DNA from: Helopsaltes ochotensis
Lineage: Eukaryota > Chordata > Aves > Passeriformes > Locustellidae
Direction: 5' to 3'
DNA: 64,000 nt
Assembly (NCBI GenBank): GCA_013400155.1
Contig: VXBM01000544.1
Coordinates: 121,398 to 185,397 of the forward strand
Shown here in pieces: positions 25,101-38,700 of this stretch (within the stretch, counting starts at the first letter, position 1; each line of letters opens with the position of its first letter). Both the position numbers and the translations under genes were made by a program. The notes beneath the pieces are model-generated. The model was given only the letters and a program-made list of their open reading frames with translations. It was not told the origin of the DNA and did not search any database.

Positions 25101-28100
25101 GGCAGACACTGCTCTGTACACAGAGGATGTGAACAGGGCTCCCAACACCGCTGCCTGGAGCCAGGGGAAAATAAAGAGCCAACAGCCTACAACAAGCTGT
25201 GCCTGGGCTGGAACGGGCAGGAAGGCTCATCTTTATTTTATATGGTTTACAAAAGGGCAGAAAATGCCACGCCATTTCATTCTGAACAGCTTCTTCCATT
25301 ATCCACTGCAGCAGACAGCAGCTGAACAGCCAAGGGAGGGAATGAAGAAGGATAGAGGAGCAAAAGGAGTCGGGTTTCCAGCGGAGACGTGGAGAGAATT
25401 GGGAGATGGTGAAAGGCTGCTTTGGGTAGGACTGGAAACTCACCCAGACCCCTAAATTTTGGGGTCAAAGTCCTCCAAATCACCCCCAAACCCCCAAATT
25501 TGGGGTTAAATCAGCCCAAAATCACTCCAGAGCCCTCAAATTTGATATCTTCTGTTTTCTTACTCACACCAACATAATCTGCTGGGCTCAGGCTCTCAAA
25601 TACCCTCATATTGATCAGTGATGCCTCAGCCTCTGGAAGTCAGAGGTTTAATGCTGAAACAAAAGCTTACCTGGCAGCACATAAAAAATGTAAAAGCATT
25701 TTCTGCTGAAGGAGGGTGTGCCTGTGGCTGCCCAGCACAGAAGGGTCTCTCCCAAAGGGAAAAAGCTCCTTAGAGCTGCCATGAGCCCTGACATGCTTTT
25801 GACCTCACACTTTGCCTTGAAAGGGGAAAATATTTTTTACAGCTGCTTTTCTGGAGCTTATCTCGTGTCCAGAGAGGGAAGAGGAGGGTCAAGGGACGGG
25901 GAGACATCACTGCCTCTCTGTATTTCCATACCACACCAGGAGGATCATTCAGTGAAATGGTTTGAAGGCAGTGGGGAGGTGAGGAGAACACCTGATCACA
26001 CCATAAAAATAAAAGGTTTCTCTTTTAAGTTCCATTAAACCTGGCTGAAAGTTCGCATCTGCAACAACTGCACAATTAAGACTGCAAGAGATAAAGTTGT
26101 AATTTAAACCTATAATTAAAACGGAACTTCGAAAACGCAATCTTTTATTCTTTCCAATCTGTTCTTTTAACATTTTATCAGTTTAAGGCACTTTTAAAGC
26201 CCACAGCAAGATAAAACACCCCACTCCTCCCAGAAAGTGAAGTAGCAGGGCCTCAAACAACATCTGCCATCAGGCAGGTGCACTTTGTGCTCCAGTGAAG
26301 AAAGTCCCATTTTTCATAGCTGGATACTGCTGGGGAACCTCATTAGAAACCAAATTACTACCTGCATCAGGTTTACACTAATGTATTGACATCTACAGCG
26401 CTTGTTAAATGAACCGTAAATCCAATACACTGAAGTCATTTTCAACTGAATCAAATCAGGTTTCAGTCAAAAGAATTACAGCGGTCATATACTTAAAGCT
26501 TGGCACTTTCCTGGTGTCTGCAGCTAGATCACTTCAGACACAGAGAGCAAATCGTGAACCCACGACACAGCACCAGCTAAATTGGACACACTGCAAGCAT
26601 ACTGAACACAGGGAGAGGAGTTTGAGGATGATAATTGACTCTAATTGACTGCTTGGTAAAGCCACCCAGGCATCCACAGGCACACTCCTCACTAATCTGT
26701 TTTCAGCAGACGCTATTCTCTCCTCCTTAGTTAATTCGTACTTCCTTAGTGTAAACCACATTGTTTGCATTTCAGAGAAGCTTTCCATTTTAAATCTTGG
26801 CCTCCCAGTCCCCCTCTGAAGCTGTGGCTCTGTGGGACTTGGGGCTGCAGCACTGTGCACAGCCCTCCTCCAAGTGCAGGGAGAAAAATGCCTTGGGAAG
26901 CAAATTCCCACTCAGGTGTTGCCTCTTCCCCTCTCAGCCATCGCTGGTCTTTTCATACTGATCCAAAAACCCCTGACCCACACGTGAGTGAGGGCAGCAT
27001 TAACTCCTCATCTCCTTTTCTCTCAGGATCCGTGATTTCCCAGAAAATCCAGGTCTGTCATCCTGTGCCTGACCACGTGCACAGCACAAGAGGGGACAAA
27101 GCTGCTTTCCCCCTGTCCTGCTCCTCCAGCCCACCTTTTCAGCTTGTTTAAACCAAGAGATTTGGAAGGGCTAATTCAGATTCAGTACAGCTACGAATTT
27201 GAACCAGCAGATTTGTCCAGCTAGATTTTCCTCCAACTTCACACAGACACTTCCCCTAAGTGGCCTCAGTTCTGCTTAATTCATTTCCCAGAAACAGAAA
27301 ACAGCCAAATGTAAATTAAAAAGGAAATATATACGAGCCAGCTCCTCTATCAGCATAAATTGAACCTGGTACCAGCAAATTACTCTGACACTTAGTGTCT
27401 GAGGAACCAGCTCCTTATCAGGAGTTTATATAGATTAAATTCATTTACTAGGCTAGACTATAAACAATCTCTTTTGGCCTCTTGCTGTCTAAAGCCCAGG
27501 CAGGCTCTCTGTGCCAGTCCTCCTCCCCTCTCCTTGGAGCGCTGCTTCTCCACGACCTGCTCCAAGCATAAAGAGCAGAACAGAACCACACAACAGAACC
27601 AAGGGCCACATTAAATTCATTTTAGCAGGCCGGAAGAAACCCTGCTGATCAGTCAGAAATAATTGGCCACCTTCTAATATGAGGAGAAACCTCAGCAGAA
27701 GGGGTGGAAGCTGCCTGCTTCCACGCACACACAGAGCTGGGTTGTTTGGAGAGCTGAGGCTGTCCAGCTGGACGGTTCTCTCCCTCCTTTTGGCCACCTT
27801 CCATCCCCATTCCCCATTTTCCACAGTGCCTGTGGTGTTTCCAGCCTGCTCCTGGAGGAGTCTGGCAAAAACTCCTCCTGCCAGTGCATTCAGGGACACT
27901 TTTGCAGCACGCTGTTACTCCCCTGACATTTACAGGCTGATGGGGAACGCGGGCATCACCCACGCAGCGCATCTCATTCCCATCTGGTTGCTGAAATGCT
28001 GGATCTGCCCCTGGGACGGGGCTCCTGAGCCTCCCAAGGGAGGTGGCAGTCAGCTGTCCCCTGTCCCCAGCACAGGGGCTGGCACAGCTCAGCAGAAGGC

Positions 28101-31100
28101 ACTGGGCCACTCGCTGCTATCAAGGGAAAGGTCAGCAACTCATAGTGGGAAAACAGAGGTGAAAACACAGCCTCAGGCAGAGCGAAGGTGGTGAGAGGCA
28201 CGATCACACCTGCCTTGGAACAGGTTTGTTTTCAGTTGCCTCTTCCTTCCAGTTCTCAAACTCTTTTTGGTCCCACTGGGTTTTCCAGTGTTGTTGGTTT
28301 CTCACTGCCCTGTGAACAAGCACCTTGCACACAGGTTTTGCACACTCCTCGCTCCCCTGCACTGCTCAGCTTGCACCAGCATCCCTCAGGAGATGGAGAG
28401 GATGCCGTGCTGCTGGCATCACTCCACCTCACCCATTTCTGCTGCGGAGGCTGCTGCACCCTCCTCACCACACCAGCCCATTGCCAACTCTCCTGCACTT
28501 CAGCCACGGCCATTTTATCCCCCTCCACCCTGCAGAATAAAAGGGTAGGTACTAATTCAGCACCCTACAGGGCCAGCTGCCCCGGGGGGCCTTCAGAGGC
28601 TGCTCACCAGCAATGAAAGCATGGGTGGGGTAAGCAGCTCTGTGAGGCTGGAGCTCTGAGCTGGACGTCTCTGTTACTAAATCCATGAGAAGGAATAAAG
28701 TCTGTAACACCCTCTCTGTGAGCAGCATATTCTCCAGGGATTGGGGAGCACAGCCCTGCACTGGGCTTGCCTTTACAGGAGACAAAAAACCCGCAGGGCA
28801 AGCAGGGAGCAGAGCCAAAGAAAAGCCTGGTCCTTTGGGTGGAGGGAAAGAGGTTCAAAACACAATGGAAGGGCAATACCAAGAAATTGAGGTTAGTTCA
28901 GAGACAAAAGCTCAGTTCAGTTACCAAAGCTCAGAGCAAAGAGTGGCTACAGGAGCCTTTAAAAACTGGTAGCAGATCCAGAAATAAAGGCCAACCTTAA
29001 AACGAGTTGGAAAGGAGACCCATGAAATCCCCAACGCGGTATCAGGTCAGAAAGGCCCTTTCACTGCAGAGCTCTCCAAATACACCACCACAAACAGGTT
29101 TGTTAATGCTGAGCAGGTCAGGATAATTTCCTTGTAGAACAGAGTCCTGTAGTGCAAACCAGGCAGAGCCAGTGCCTCAAGGCACAGAATCAGAGCAGAA
29201 GGATCAAAACACCTTCCTCAAACACCTTTGATGAAGGCTTCTGACTCTGGAATTACCTGCTAGGCTTAAATTTATTATTTTTGATGACTGCGTTTTGTTT
29301 TCATCCAGACTAATTATGCCCAAATCAATGGTAATGGTAGATTTGGCATCAATTATCCCTGTAGCTGCCCTCAACTTAAATCATCCTTTCGCACACAGAT
29401 AATTCCCTTGGCTACCTCCTGCCAGAGCATCGACACCTGAGTATTTATTGCACTACTTCTTTTTATGCACGTCACCGGTGTGGGATATAAACTACAGGAA
29501 TATCAACAGCTTCTTCCCTCTCCTGTGCTGGCCAGAGCCATCAGAAGATGGGCTCCCTCAGCAGTGAGCCACTGTCTAAAAAATCTGCTGAGAAACTGCA
29601 CAGAAACTGAGCTGTGTTCACAAAATCCTCCTCAGCCACAGGCCTGTACCAGCCAAGGAGTCCCAGCAGGTCACCTGTGGAGTTTTATCAGTACAAGACC
29701 AGATTCACTGATGGACCAGACCCATCTCTTCATTTGAATTACTGGAGAGTCAAGAGTTCAATAAAGCTGAAAACTGCTGAGGGTTTTTTTTGCATAAAGT
29801 AAAAACTTGTGCACTTTTGCAGCTGCCTCTCTAGTCACCCACTTCTCCAAGCCTTCCCTGGCCTGGAAGGGATTACTCAATTCAGAAAGAGAAGCAAAGC
29901 CCACAGTGGGATGACAGATGGATCCACCTGCTGGCATAAAATCACATTTTCTGTCTACCCCGCTTCCAAATCAAAAAAAAAAAAAAAAAATGTTGCCTGT
30001 AGGGAGTGAAAGACTTCTACATTATTATTTACATTATTATGTTATCCACCTTCTCTCCTCATATAAAGATCACCTAGGTCAAAAGCAGACACTTGACTTT
30101 CACAGAAAAAAAACCCCATCACCAAATAGATGCAAACATTCTTTCTGACATTCTGACTCAGAATGTAAAAATCATCTCAAATTGCCCCTCCGCATTTGAA
30201 AATTGCATTTCCTTCTGAGACAAGGAGGATTAGTCTCAGTGACAGATTAATTTGCTTCTTGATGCAGAAAAAGCGCTCTGTGGGATGAGCACAAACACTG
30301 CAGGCTCCAGAGGATTGCAGGAGAGCATTTCACCTCCAGGTCACTGGTTCAGCTTCCATCTGGAGGAAGGGACAGAGGAAGATTTTTTTTTTTTTTTTTT
30401 TAATGCCTAATGTTCAATGGTCTATGTGAAAGGAGTTTTGTTGCTGTGCCTTCACACCAGGTTAACACTAATGGTGAGGCCAAGGGCTGGGCAAGTGCAG
30501 TGAGCAGCAAACCCTCCTGCAGCCTCAGTTTCCTTTCCATAAAGGAAAATCTGTACCTGAGCTGGCTGAAACGCAGTTTTGGTAACAAGACAAAGGATTT
30601 CTTGACATTGAGGCTCATTGCTCGTCACCAGAATTAAAATTGTTCCACGTGAATGCTGAAGGCAGCGTTTATAACCCAAAAGAACCAGGTGAAACTCAGA
30701 TCTGATTCAGAGATGAACAGGCTGCTCTCCTCTAGAAGCTTCTCCTTCTCTTCCTTATTTGCATGTGTGTGGCTTTCTCTAAAAGAAATATACACAGTCC
30801 CAAAGCCTAGGAGACTGCAGCTTTGGAGCGTTTCCAGAGGCACCAGATGAAGCACATTGCACCTGGAAAGGTCTGCTGCGGGCAGATGGAAATCAGCAAT
30901 CAGGAGTTTTTCCTTCCCGTAATCCCACACCACCAATAACGCTGCCCAGAGGCCTCATTCCCTGCCTGGGATGCAAACTGAGCCACTCTCACTCCTGTGA
31001 CATAACACACCTAATGCATTTTAACAGCAAAAGGCTACTCGAGACCTCCCAAATTGAAACACCCTTTTAAAGGCCAGAACCGGAGACGCTTCATTGCAGG

Positions 31101-34100
31101 GAGGAGGCTGCTGCTGGCAGGAAGGCTGCTCTGCTCAGCAGAGCCCCAGCAGCAATAAAAGCACTGCAGGCTCTGAGAGCAGCCGAGCTGCTCTGCAGGA
31201 AAGGGGAGACACCGGAGAGGGAATGCAGAGAAGCTGCTGGATCCTCCCAAAATTGTTACTGCAGGCACCAACGTGATGCTCAAAGCACCAAGAGCTGCTC
31301 TGAGGCTGTTCTGGTCACCTTCTCCCACAAAGAGCATCCTCTCAGGATAGCTCTGGCCATAGCTCTTCTCCTCAGTTGGAGGGGGGAAGAAAAAGGCAAC
31401 CTCACCTGCACAATGAGTAGGGGAAGCACGAAATTAACTGATGCGTTTTCCAGATCTTGCTGTGATGCTCTGGAAAAGAAAACCAGGTCCTCGGACCAGC
31501 TACCCACCCACAAGAATTTACAGCACCTGATTTGGGGGCATTAACCTGTGCACACAAAACGTGTCAGTTCTTATTATTCACTGTAAAGATGTCATCAGCA
31601 TGGAAATATGCTGCTGAGGCTGCTCCTGGAATTGTAAACAGCCCATTAAATAGGAGCAGTAAATACTCCAAAGTGCTGTAGATCCTGCTCAGTTAAAAAG
31701 CACCAGACAGACTTTAAACCACAAAACAAAAATATACTTGGCTCCATCTAAATCCCCTTCTTGCAGTCCAGCCCAGTGCTGCACTGCAAAGAAATTGAGG
31801 GGGGAAAAAAAGCAAGCAGGTAAAACCCACTCAAGGACAGAAAATACAGGAGCACTTTCATAAGTGCTGGAGCAAACAGCGACATGAGAAACACTCCTGT
31901 GGAAGAGAGGGATGAGGCACAGGCAGGGGATGCCCAGGAGCACACATCCCTGTGCAGATCAAAGGTGCAGCTGAGCCATCTCGGGCGGCAGAAAGAAGAA
32001 CAGGCTGCACCGGTGATTCTGCACAGAACTGGGGAGGAGGCAGAAACAAGATGTGGGGTCTAATTTACAGGAATATTTCTGCAAAGACAAAAGCATCCAG
32101 TGCAGCTGGTCTGGTGTAACCAGTCCCTGGACACTGGGATGGGAGCCTGGGTCTCACCACCGCAGAGGAAACGCCTGAGCTGGTTTTTGCAGGGCTGGAA
32201 CTCAGCTGATCCTCACAGCAATTTACACTTCTCTCAAGGATAGAAACCACATGCTTCTTTCTTTACCCAAGACCACAAAACCTCATTTACTCCCCTGATT
32301 GCGTTAACCAATATGAAACAAAGTAATTTTTAATAAAGTGTGCCATGGCAGAGAAAAATTGATACAATCACAGGGCTGGTATAATAGGATTTAATTCTGC
32401 TTCAGATGTGCTAGTTTTAATAAAAAAGGATTGAGCAAATCTAAAATAAATTACACTGAAAGGTCAGGCTTATTGCTTGTACAGTTATGTTAACTCTTCC
32501 ACAGACATTTTTACAGACTGTATTTATGAGACCTTTTGATTTTCAGAAGAGGTATAAAACACATCCGCAATTTTCTCATTATTTGCAGCAATGTTTCTTC
32601 TACAAGTGTCATTTCTTGGTACTTCAATATAGATTTATTTAACAGACATCTATAAAAAATGATGAGTTATTTATCAGGTGGTTTTGTTAAATTAGTGAAA
32701 CTGTAATTCCCAACAGAAACTTAAAACCCAACTAGAAAAAAATTTGTTGAGGGAATGATGATTTCCATTTGTGTGCCAGCGACACTCGTGATTTCTTACT
32801 CATTAATCATTCCACCAGCATGCCATTTATTCAATAGAAAGCAAATCAATTACTTATTTTTATATATAGCCAAGGCCCTGGTACTGAGAACTACCCAGAA
32901 CACCCATGAATTGGAGAGAGCTGGAGACACTGAATGTTATTCCAAGGATCCTGTTAATATCACAGCAGCACCTCGAGACCCTACCTGAGATCAGAGCCCA
33001 CATCACTTGGTGCTACCACAACCCAGAGATAAAAATCCATCCTACCCCTAGAGGAAATAAATGGCATGAACAGACCTTGGCAGAGGAAAGAACAGAGTCT
33101 GCAGAGAAAGGAGCTTGCTGCAGCCCCAGAGCAGCGTGGCAGTGCCCCAGCTCAGAGCCCCGGGCTGCTGCTCCCCTGCACTGCCTGCCACAAACCCTGC
33201 AGGCACAGCCAGGGACCCCAAGGAGCTGCAGCTCCACCGGGACAGCCTCCCCACGTTCCTCAGCTGGCCCAGAACCCCCAGTTGTGAGCAAGGAGCAGCA
33301 CACACACCCCAAACCCCGGGAACAGTCAGGGTGCAATCGCTGCTCTCACTCCAGCCCAGAATACGGTGCTGATCTGCAGGGGGTGTATCAATAGGGTGTT
33401 ATCAGCTCCACATGACCTTTAGATCCCTGCAGTGAGGAAGGTTTTCTGCCCAACCTCCAGATCAACTGAGCACTGCAAGGAGCAGACACCTGGATTTCTG
33501 AAGGGTGATGGGTTTGCCATCCAGTATTCCTGGATGGGCACTGGGAGCTGGGATCAGACAGCCAACCAACCCTTGCACCCCAGGCTTCTTAACAAACATC
33601 TGAAGCAGCATGCCTGACAGCCAGCATTTCAACAAAATCCTGCAGCACCCAGGAAATAAACAGACCAACATCCCTCCTGTGTTGCTGATTCTGCCTCGGG
33701 TTCACTACAAAGTAACTTGCAGCTCAATAAACTTTGACGTGTTTTCATGTTATAAAAACAAAGACAAAAACTTACTTATTCACTTTTTACCTCATACATC
33801 CCAAATCAATAATTGCATCTATTGATCGATGACAAATTCAAAACTTTAATTTACATTGAGTACCATAACCTAATAAGATGGCAACAACTGAATTTGTTGA
33901 AATCGATTTTCGTTTCCAGCAGAAAATCTTCAGGCCCCTAGCATAATAAGATGCAGTACACGGAGCAGTTAATTACCAGTGAGTATCACAAAAAGTTAAA
34001 ATTAAATTTCTTTTTGAATATTGAAAGAAAACGCTGAGTCTCCAGGGCTGCCACTTAAGAAAAAGAAATTTCTAGTGCCTCTTCCACATGTTCAGTCACG

Positions 34101-34514
34101 TAACGTTAATCAACCCTTTGTAACATAAATAAGTAAAATTATTTCAGAGATATGCATGTATAGAAGTCATAAATTAGTGCTGAAAGGGTAGGGTTTTTTA
34201 GTTTGGGTTTTTTTTAACTACAGCAACATAATTTTAACAGTAAGTCCCTGAAGAGAAGTCCTGTTTTTGTGGGGCAGACACGCCTGCCTCCAGGCAGTGA
34301 TTGGATGTGCTCTAACACAGACCTTGCAGGCTGGCTCTGAGCATCACATCGAGCACCACATCAGCCACAGCTCAGTTTAAACTTTGATAGAGGCCTCTTA
34401 AGTTCAACACAATGCAACTTCTGGATGGGAAAATCTCCCCAAATCACCTCTTACATGGCAACTAACCAACCAGCCAGGCAGTCTGCACCGATGCTTGGAA
34501 AGGAATGGCAACTC
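22176..34514. other. Intergenic, nothing coding
   Basis: About 12 kb without a supported exon. It includes a short palindromic repeat cluster (25447-25550, listed separately), simple runs (for example T-run 30385-30402, A-run 29973-29990) and long unique AT-rich blocks (22180-22560, 32290-32850, 33800-34180) that could be conserved regulatory DNA. No LTR internal region lies between LTR copies A and B. Confidence 0.4.
25447..25550. repeat. 42-bp repeat with palindromic CCCCAAATTTGGGG core
   Basis: Three diverging units start near 25448, 25490 and 25532. The middle one holds a perfect 14-bp palindrome, CCCCAAATTTGGGG; the first has CCCCTAAATTTTGGGG. Units are separated by C/A-rich spacers. 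Confidence 0.7.
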
Positions 34515-35038
34515 TGAGCAGCAGCCCTCATGTTAGAGGGCAAAAATGAGGGTACCACACAGACTTCTTGTTCATCACAGCATGAAAAGGGCCCCGGTTT
34601 ATTCCTCATCACAGCTCAGCCATCCTGACCCCAAGCATTCCCTGACTGTGCCTGCAGCAAGCTCCTGCTGGAGGTTTCCCTTGCAGCCTGTGACTGCTGG
34701 GTATTGCCTGCTGAACTCTGACCGCAGGGATTGGGGTGCAGGCTGTGACTGCAGCCCCAGACTGACCTCACAGCAGTGGTTCTCGCTCCTCAGGATCCTC
34801 CTCCTCCACGATGCTCTCCTGCTCTCTTCCTCAAGGTTCCTCCTCCTCCACGATGCTCTCCTGCTCTCTTCCTCAAGGTTCCTCCTCCTCCACGACGCTC
34901 CCCTCACCAGCTCACCCTCTCCCTTTTATCAATTACCTTTATTGGGTACAGCTGGGACTCATTGGGGCGAGGCTGAATGGGGTAATTAACAGCTGTAACC
35001 TATCAGGGATGAGCTCACCTGTGCTCCCTGCTCCTACA
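34515..35038 (-). mobile_element. Solo LTR (copy B)
   Basis: Minus-strand LTR beginning TGTAGGAGCAGGGAGC (right end 35038) and ending GCTGCTGCTCA (left end 34515), so it has TG...CA termini. It carries TATA-like GATAAAAGGG near 34921-34930 and AATAAA at 34598-34603. It is homologous to copy A at 21344-22005 across both ends, but its internal tandem repeat differs. No coding region or obvious target duplication was seen. Confidence 0.72.
34795..34910. repeat. 42-bp VNTR inside LTR copy B
   Basis: About 2.8 copies of TTCCTCCTCCTCCACGATGC + TCTCCTGCTCTCTTCCTCAAGG, starting at 34795, 34837 and 34879. Copies 1 and 2 are nearly identical. The 14-residue periodic ORF is a by-product. Confidence 0.88.
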
Positions 35039-35779
35039 GCCTGCAGCCCTGGCAGCACAGCAGTGAAGGAGCTGCACGGAGCACCGGGGTACTGCCACAC
35101 CACTGGCCTCGTTTGCTGTCCATGGAGCGTCTCCAGCTTCACGTTTGCTCCTCTCACATCCACCACCTCCACCTGGGCTCTGAATGACCAACAACAGAGG
35201 AGCACAGCAGGCAGGACAGCCAGGGAGAGCACAGCCCAACAGCAGTGCCTCCACAAGCCGTGCTCCACACGAGGCACACGGCTCCAGCGCCTTCCTGACG
35301 CCGCTCACTCAGCAGCAAAGTTACACCGGCTTTACTTTCCATTTGTTAATAAAAATAGATAGATCTAGCCATCAGTCTCCAGTTAATTACACACAGATTT
35401 GCCCAGCCCAGGTCTCAGAGGCAATTTTTTCCAGGATTCAGCCGTTTCTCTCCCCATTTCCAAGGTTGGACAGGGAGCCTGCTGTCAGAGCAGGGTTTGC
35501 ACAGGGACTGGCACCGTGCCAAGACACCCCATCTGTTAATTTGGACAGCTTTCCAAGGAGCCTCCACAGGAAAAGATCCAAGATGTCAACTGACCCAGCA
35601 GGATTTGAAATAAGAAGCAAAGGCTCAGTCCCAACCAAGAGTGCATCACATACCTGTGCATCCTCCTGCTCCTGACTCCAGCACCCTTCCATCCCAACTC
35701 CAGCCAGGATTTAAAGCAGGTTCTATTCTAGTAACAACCAAGTAACAGACCCCTGTGTACCAGAATGACCAAAAGACAT
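35039..35779. other. Intergenic, nothing recognised
   Basis: Moderately GC-rich sequence between LTR copy B and the possible distal 3' end of SMARCA1. Several ORFs on both strands have no family similarity. Confidence 0.4.
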
Positions 35780-38700
35780 CAGAGGTTCATATTAACTTTT
35801 ATTTTCATATATGTACAACTTAAGAAACAAATCCCAGATTGAAAAAGTTCAGAAGTTATCTTGAACAACACAACACTGACGTACCTTTGAGGCAGCAAAT
35901 ATTACTCCTATTAAGGCTCTCATGAAAGGATGGATCCCATGCAAATGCAATTAAAGAGTACATTACATTTCAAAATATGCAAACTAAGTTCAACTTGAAG
36001 TCTTTCGGAAACAGAACATACCAAACATTAGAACTATGAGCCACGAACACATTTACATACATGCTTGAAGCTAAGTGTGTGGAGCAGATAAAATTCAATA
36101 AAATGTTAACAGCTTCCAGCCTCTCTTTAGTCAGATCAGAACTACAGGTGGTGATCAATCCCTTCCAGCATCGCAAGTGCCCGTGAGTGCACCAACCTCA
36201 TCATTTTGCATTCACGTAAATGGGTATTGGCTGCAAAATTACACCTTTTTTCCACCTGTAACACTTTGGCATTTATTCCTCATCACTGAAAGTACATAAT
36301 CCCCCTACTGAAGGTAGGCAGGAGGCAGGCAGAGAGTGCCTGGAACGCAGCAGCACGCAGCAGGAACTGCAGGCACTGCCCAACAAAGTCACTTCCATTG
36401 ATGCCAAACTAATATTTGCTTTTATATACCCTTCACACAGTTACAAATATATATGAAGGCTATAGAAAAGCAAAAACCAGTTTGGCATCACCATCAGGCA
36501 CTTAGATTCTGATTAATTTCTGTATGCTGTACTCTTCCTCATCATCTCAAAGAGTGATAGCTGCTTTTTTCTTAAACCCTTACCAGCATCACCCCTAAAT
36601 CAAACAAGCAACGCTAACCTACAAGAAAAAAAAATCTTACTTAATATTTTAGTGTAATAACACCACTTGTGCAAACCAGCATCTAAATATGGTCAATATT
36701 ACCAGCAAGAAGAAAGTTCATTTCTTCTCTCTGTCATTGTAACAAACTGAAATTTAACACAACGAAGGTGGTTAGCAGCAATACTTTTTTGGTGTCATCA
36801 CTAACATCACTCAAAAATAAAAGTATTACTAAGCTGGAAATGTGAAAAGGAATCCACCACCATTGCTGTGACCTCTCCCAGGATGTTACATGCGCTGCCT
36901 GGTGAGTCAAAGGTGCTAGGTGACTTTCTTCAAGCCTGACGTTTATACAATCAAAGTTTACTTGTCCACTGAAAAGGAACTAAATTGATTTTCAAAGTGT
37001 TTCATCTTGCAGCGTTTTTGGCAGCTCTAAAATTGCCCAAAGGCCCAAACTTTTCAGAAGTTTTCTATCACATAACATCCAGCACTTACTAATTTCATAC
37101 AAACAGTACTCCTCGCCTCAGAAAATAACAGTTAAAAGGAGGAAGATTCTTTCATTTCTGTCAGCTAATTTCAAGTCACAGCAGCATATAGTTTAAGATA
37201 CTGCTCGGCACACACCGTGCTGGTATCTGCAAGTGGAAGAATGAAAAAGGGAAGAGAAAGATCCGTTTTCCTTTAATCCTGACCAGCAGCTGTTAGCAAT
37301 TTTCTTTAGTTATCGCTGTAGGACATGATGGATGGGAAGGCTCAATCTGCTAGGAACTGGTTTATAACGTCCAAGTGCTCTCAAGGACTGCTGCTCAACA
37401 GCACATTCACTTTAACTAGGGGCTGCAGACTGCAAGAGGTAACAGATAGCTCCTGGGAGAATCCATCATTCTTCAGAGAAGCTGTCTGATCAAGGGATAA
37501 GATCTCAAAGAACAATTGCATGATCTTTTGCTGTATGGTTTGTGTATCGTGTCGTTGACACCAATGAACATTAACTCAAACCAAGGAATCTGCATAAAAC
37601 AATATGTGGAGATAATACCGTTTTAAGACTTCCCATACACTTTGCAACACAGAGAAACTGGATACACAAAAAACATGCAAGTCAAACAAAGCTAATCTAC
37701 AATAAACAAAACCAGAATACACTTATTTCAAGACTTAAAACATTAAAATATTCATCCAATGCTAAATAGGAGCAATAGAATAAACTCTAGACCTAGCCAT
37801 GTAATTCCATCAACATTTCAATTGCCTTTTTCAGCCTTTCCTTCCCATCTCTTTTAACTTGCTTTTATCATTTCAGGGCAAAAACTTAGTGAGTGGCACA
37901 CGAGCCAAAATGCAAATGTAAGTAAGGCATCTTCCTCTCCCTGTTATAATAGCACTGCTCAGGGCTTTGTGGTTCTATACTCATGTAGCTGCACAGCCTT
38001 TTTCCAGAATTACATTGTTTTCATATATGTAATATATGAAATTATATATAATTCCCAGGAATAAAGCAGGATGTAGCTGCTCCAATTGCAGAACAACCTT
38101 CTGAGGGGCCATGCTTCTTTCCTGAGCACACCTGGGCTGCACACTCGTTTAAAAGCACGCTCTGCCTCCTGTGACCAATCTCCTGCCTGGAAGGAGCCCA
38201 TCATTTCCAGATGTACCTCTCACCTCGTCAGATGAAGTTCAACAAATACCAAGTCTTAAAAATATAAGCCCAGTGAAATAATTAACGTGGTCCCTGGACA
38301 AAAGCTACGTTCCAAAATACAGAATCTAATCTTTTGAATTCTCTTTTGAAATGCTCAACCAATCATCGCACCCCATTTTGCCCCAAACTTTTAACAGACG
38401 CTACAAAAAAAGCTGGAAATGCCTCAAACTTAGAGATACTAATCCCAGAAAACTTCAAAGACGTACCAATATATTTTAAATCACATAGAAGAATATGGGC
38501 AGAGCTCAAGAACTTCATAAAATAAAGTCCTATATTTTACAAACACAGAAGAAGGTAGCCAATGCAAAGCACAAAACACAAAGAGTAAAGAGGTTTCTTC
38601 ATCTCAAAACACCTCAAAGCACTGAAGGAAGCAAACTGCACTAGAAGAAGTTTACAAGTAGTCTTCAAGGGAAGTAGCATGTAAAGCACACTGCATTAAT

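Noticed and set aside
27489..28194. Overlapping 130-170 residue ORFs on both strands near 27.5-28.2 kb
   Set aside because: Low-complexity Pro/Ser/Leu composition, no recognised domain, and ORFs equally long on opposite strands in a GC-richer patch.
33013..33394. ORF cluster in a GC-rich patch
   Set aside because: No family resemblance or splice context; both strands are open because of composition.
34546..34989. 147-residue plus-strand ORF with 14-residue repeats
   Set aside because: Same reason: a 42-bp array inside LTR copy B, with no homology or gene context.
21344..35038. The two same-orientation LTRs as the 5' and 3' ends of one provirus
   Set aside because: No gag, pol or env similarity lies between them, and copy A has CR1 sequence from one broken element on both of its sides. 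They are independent solo LTRs.
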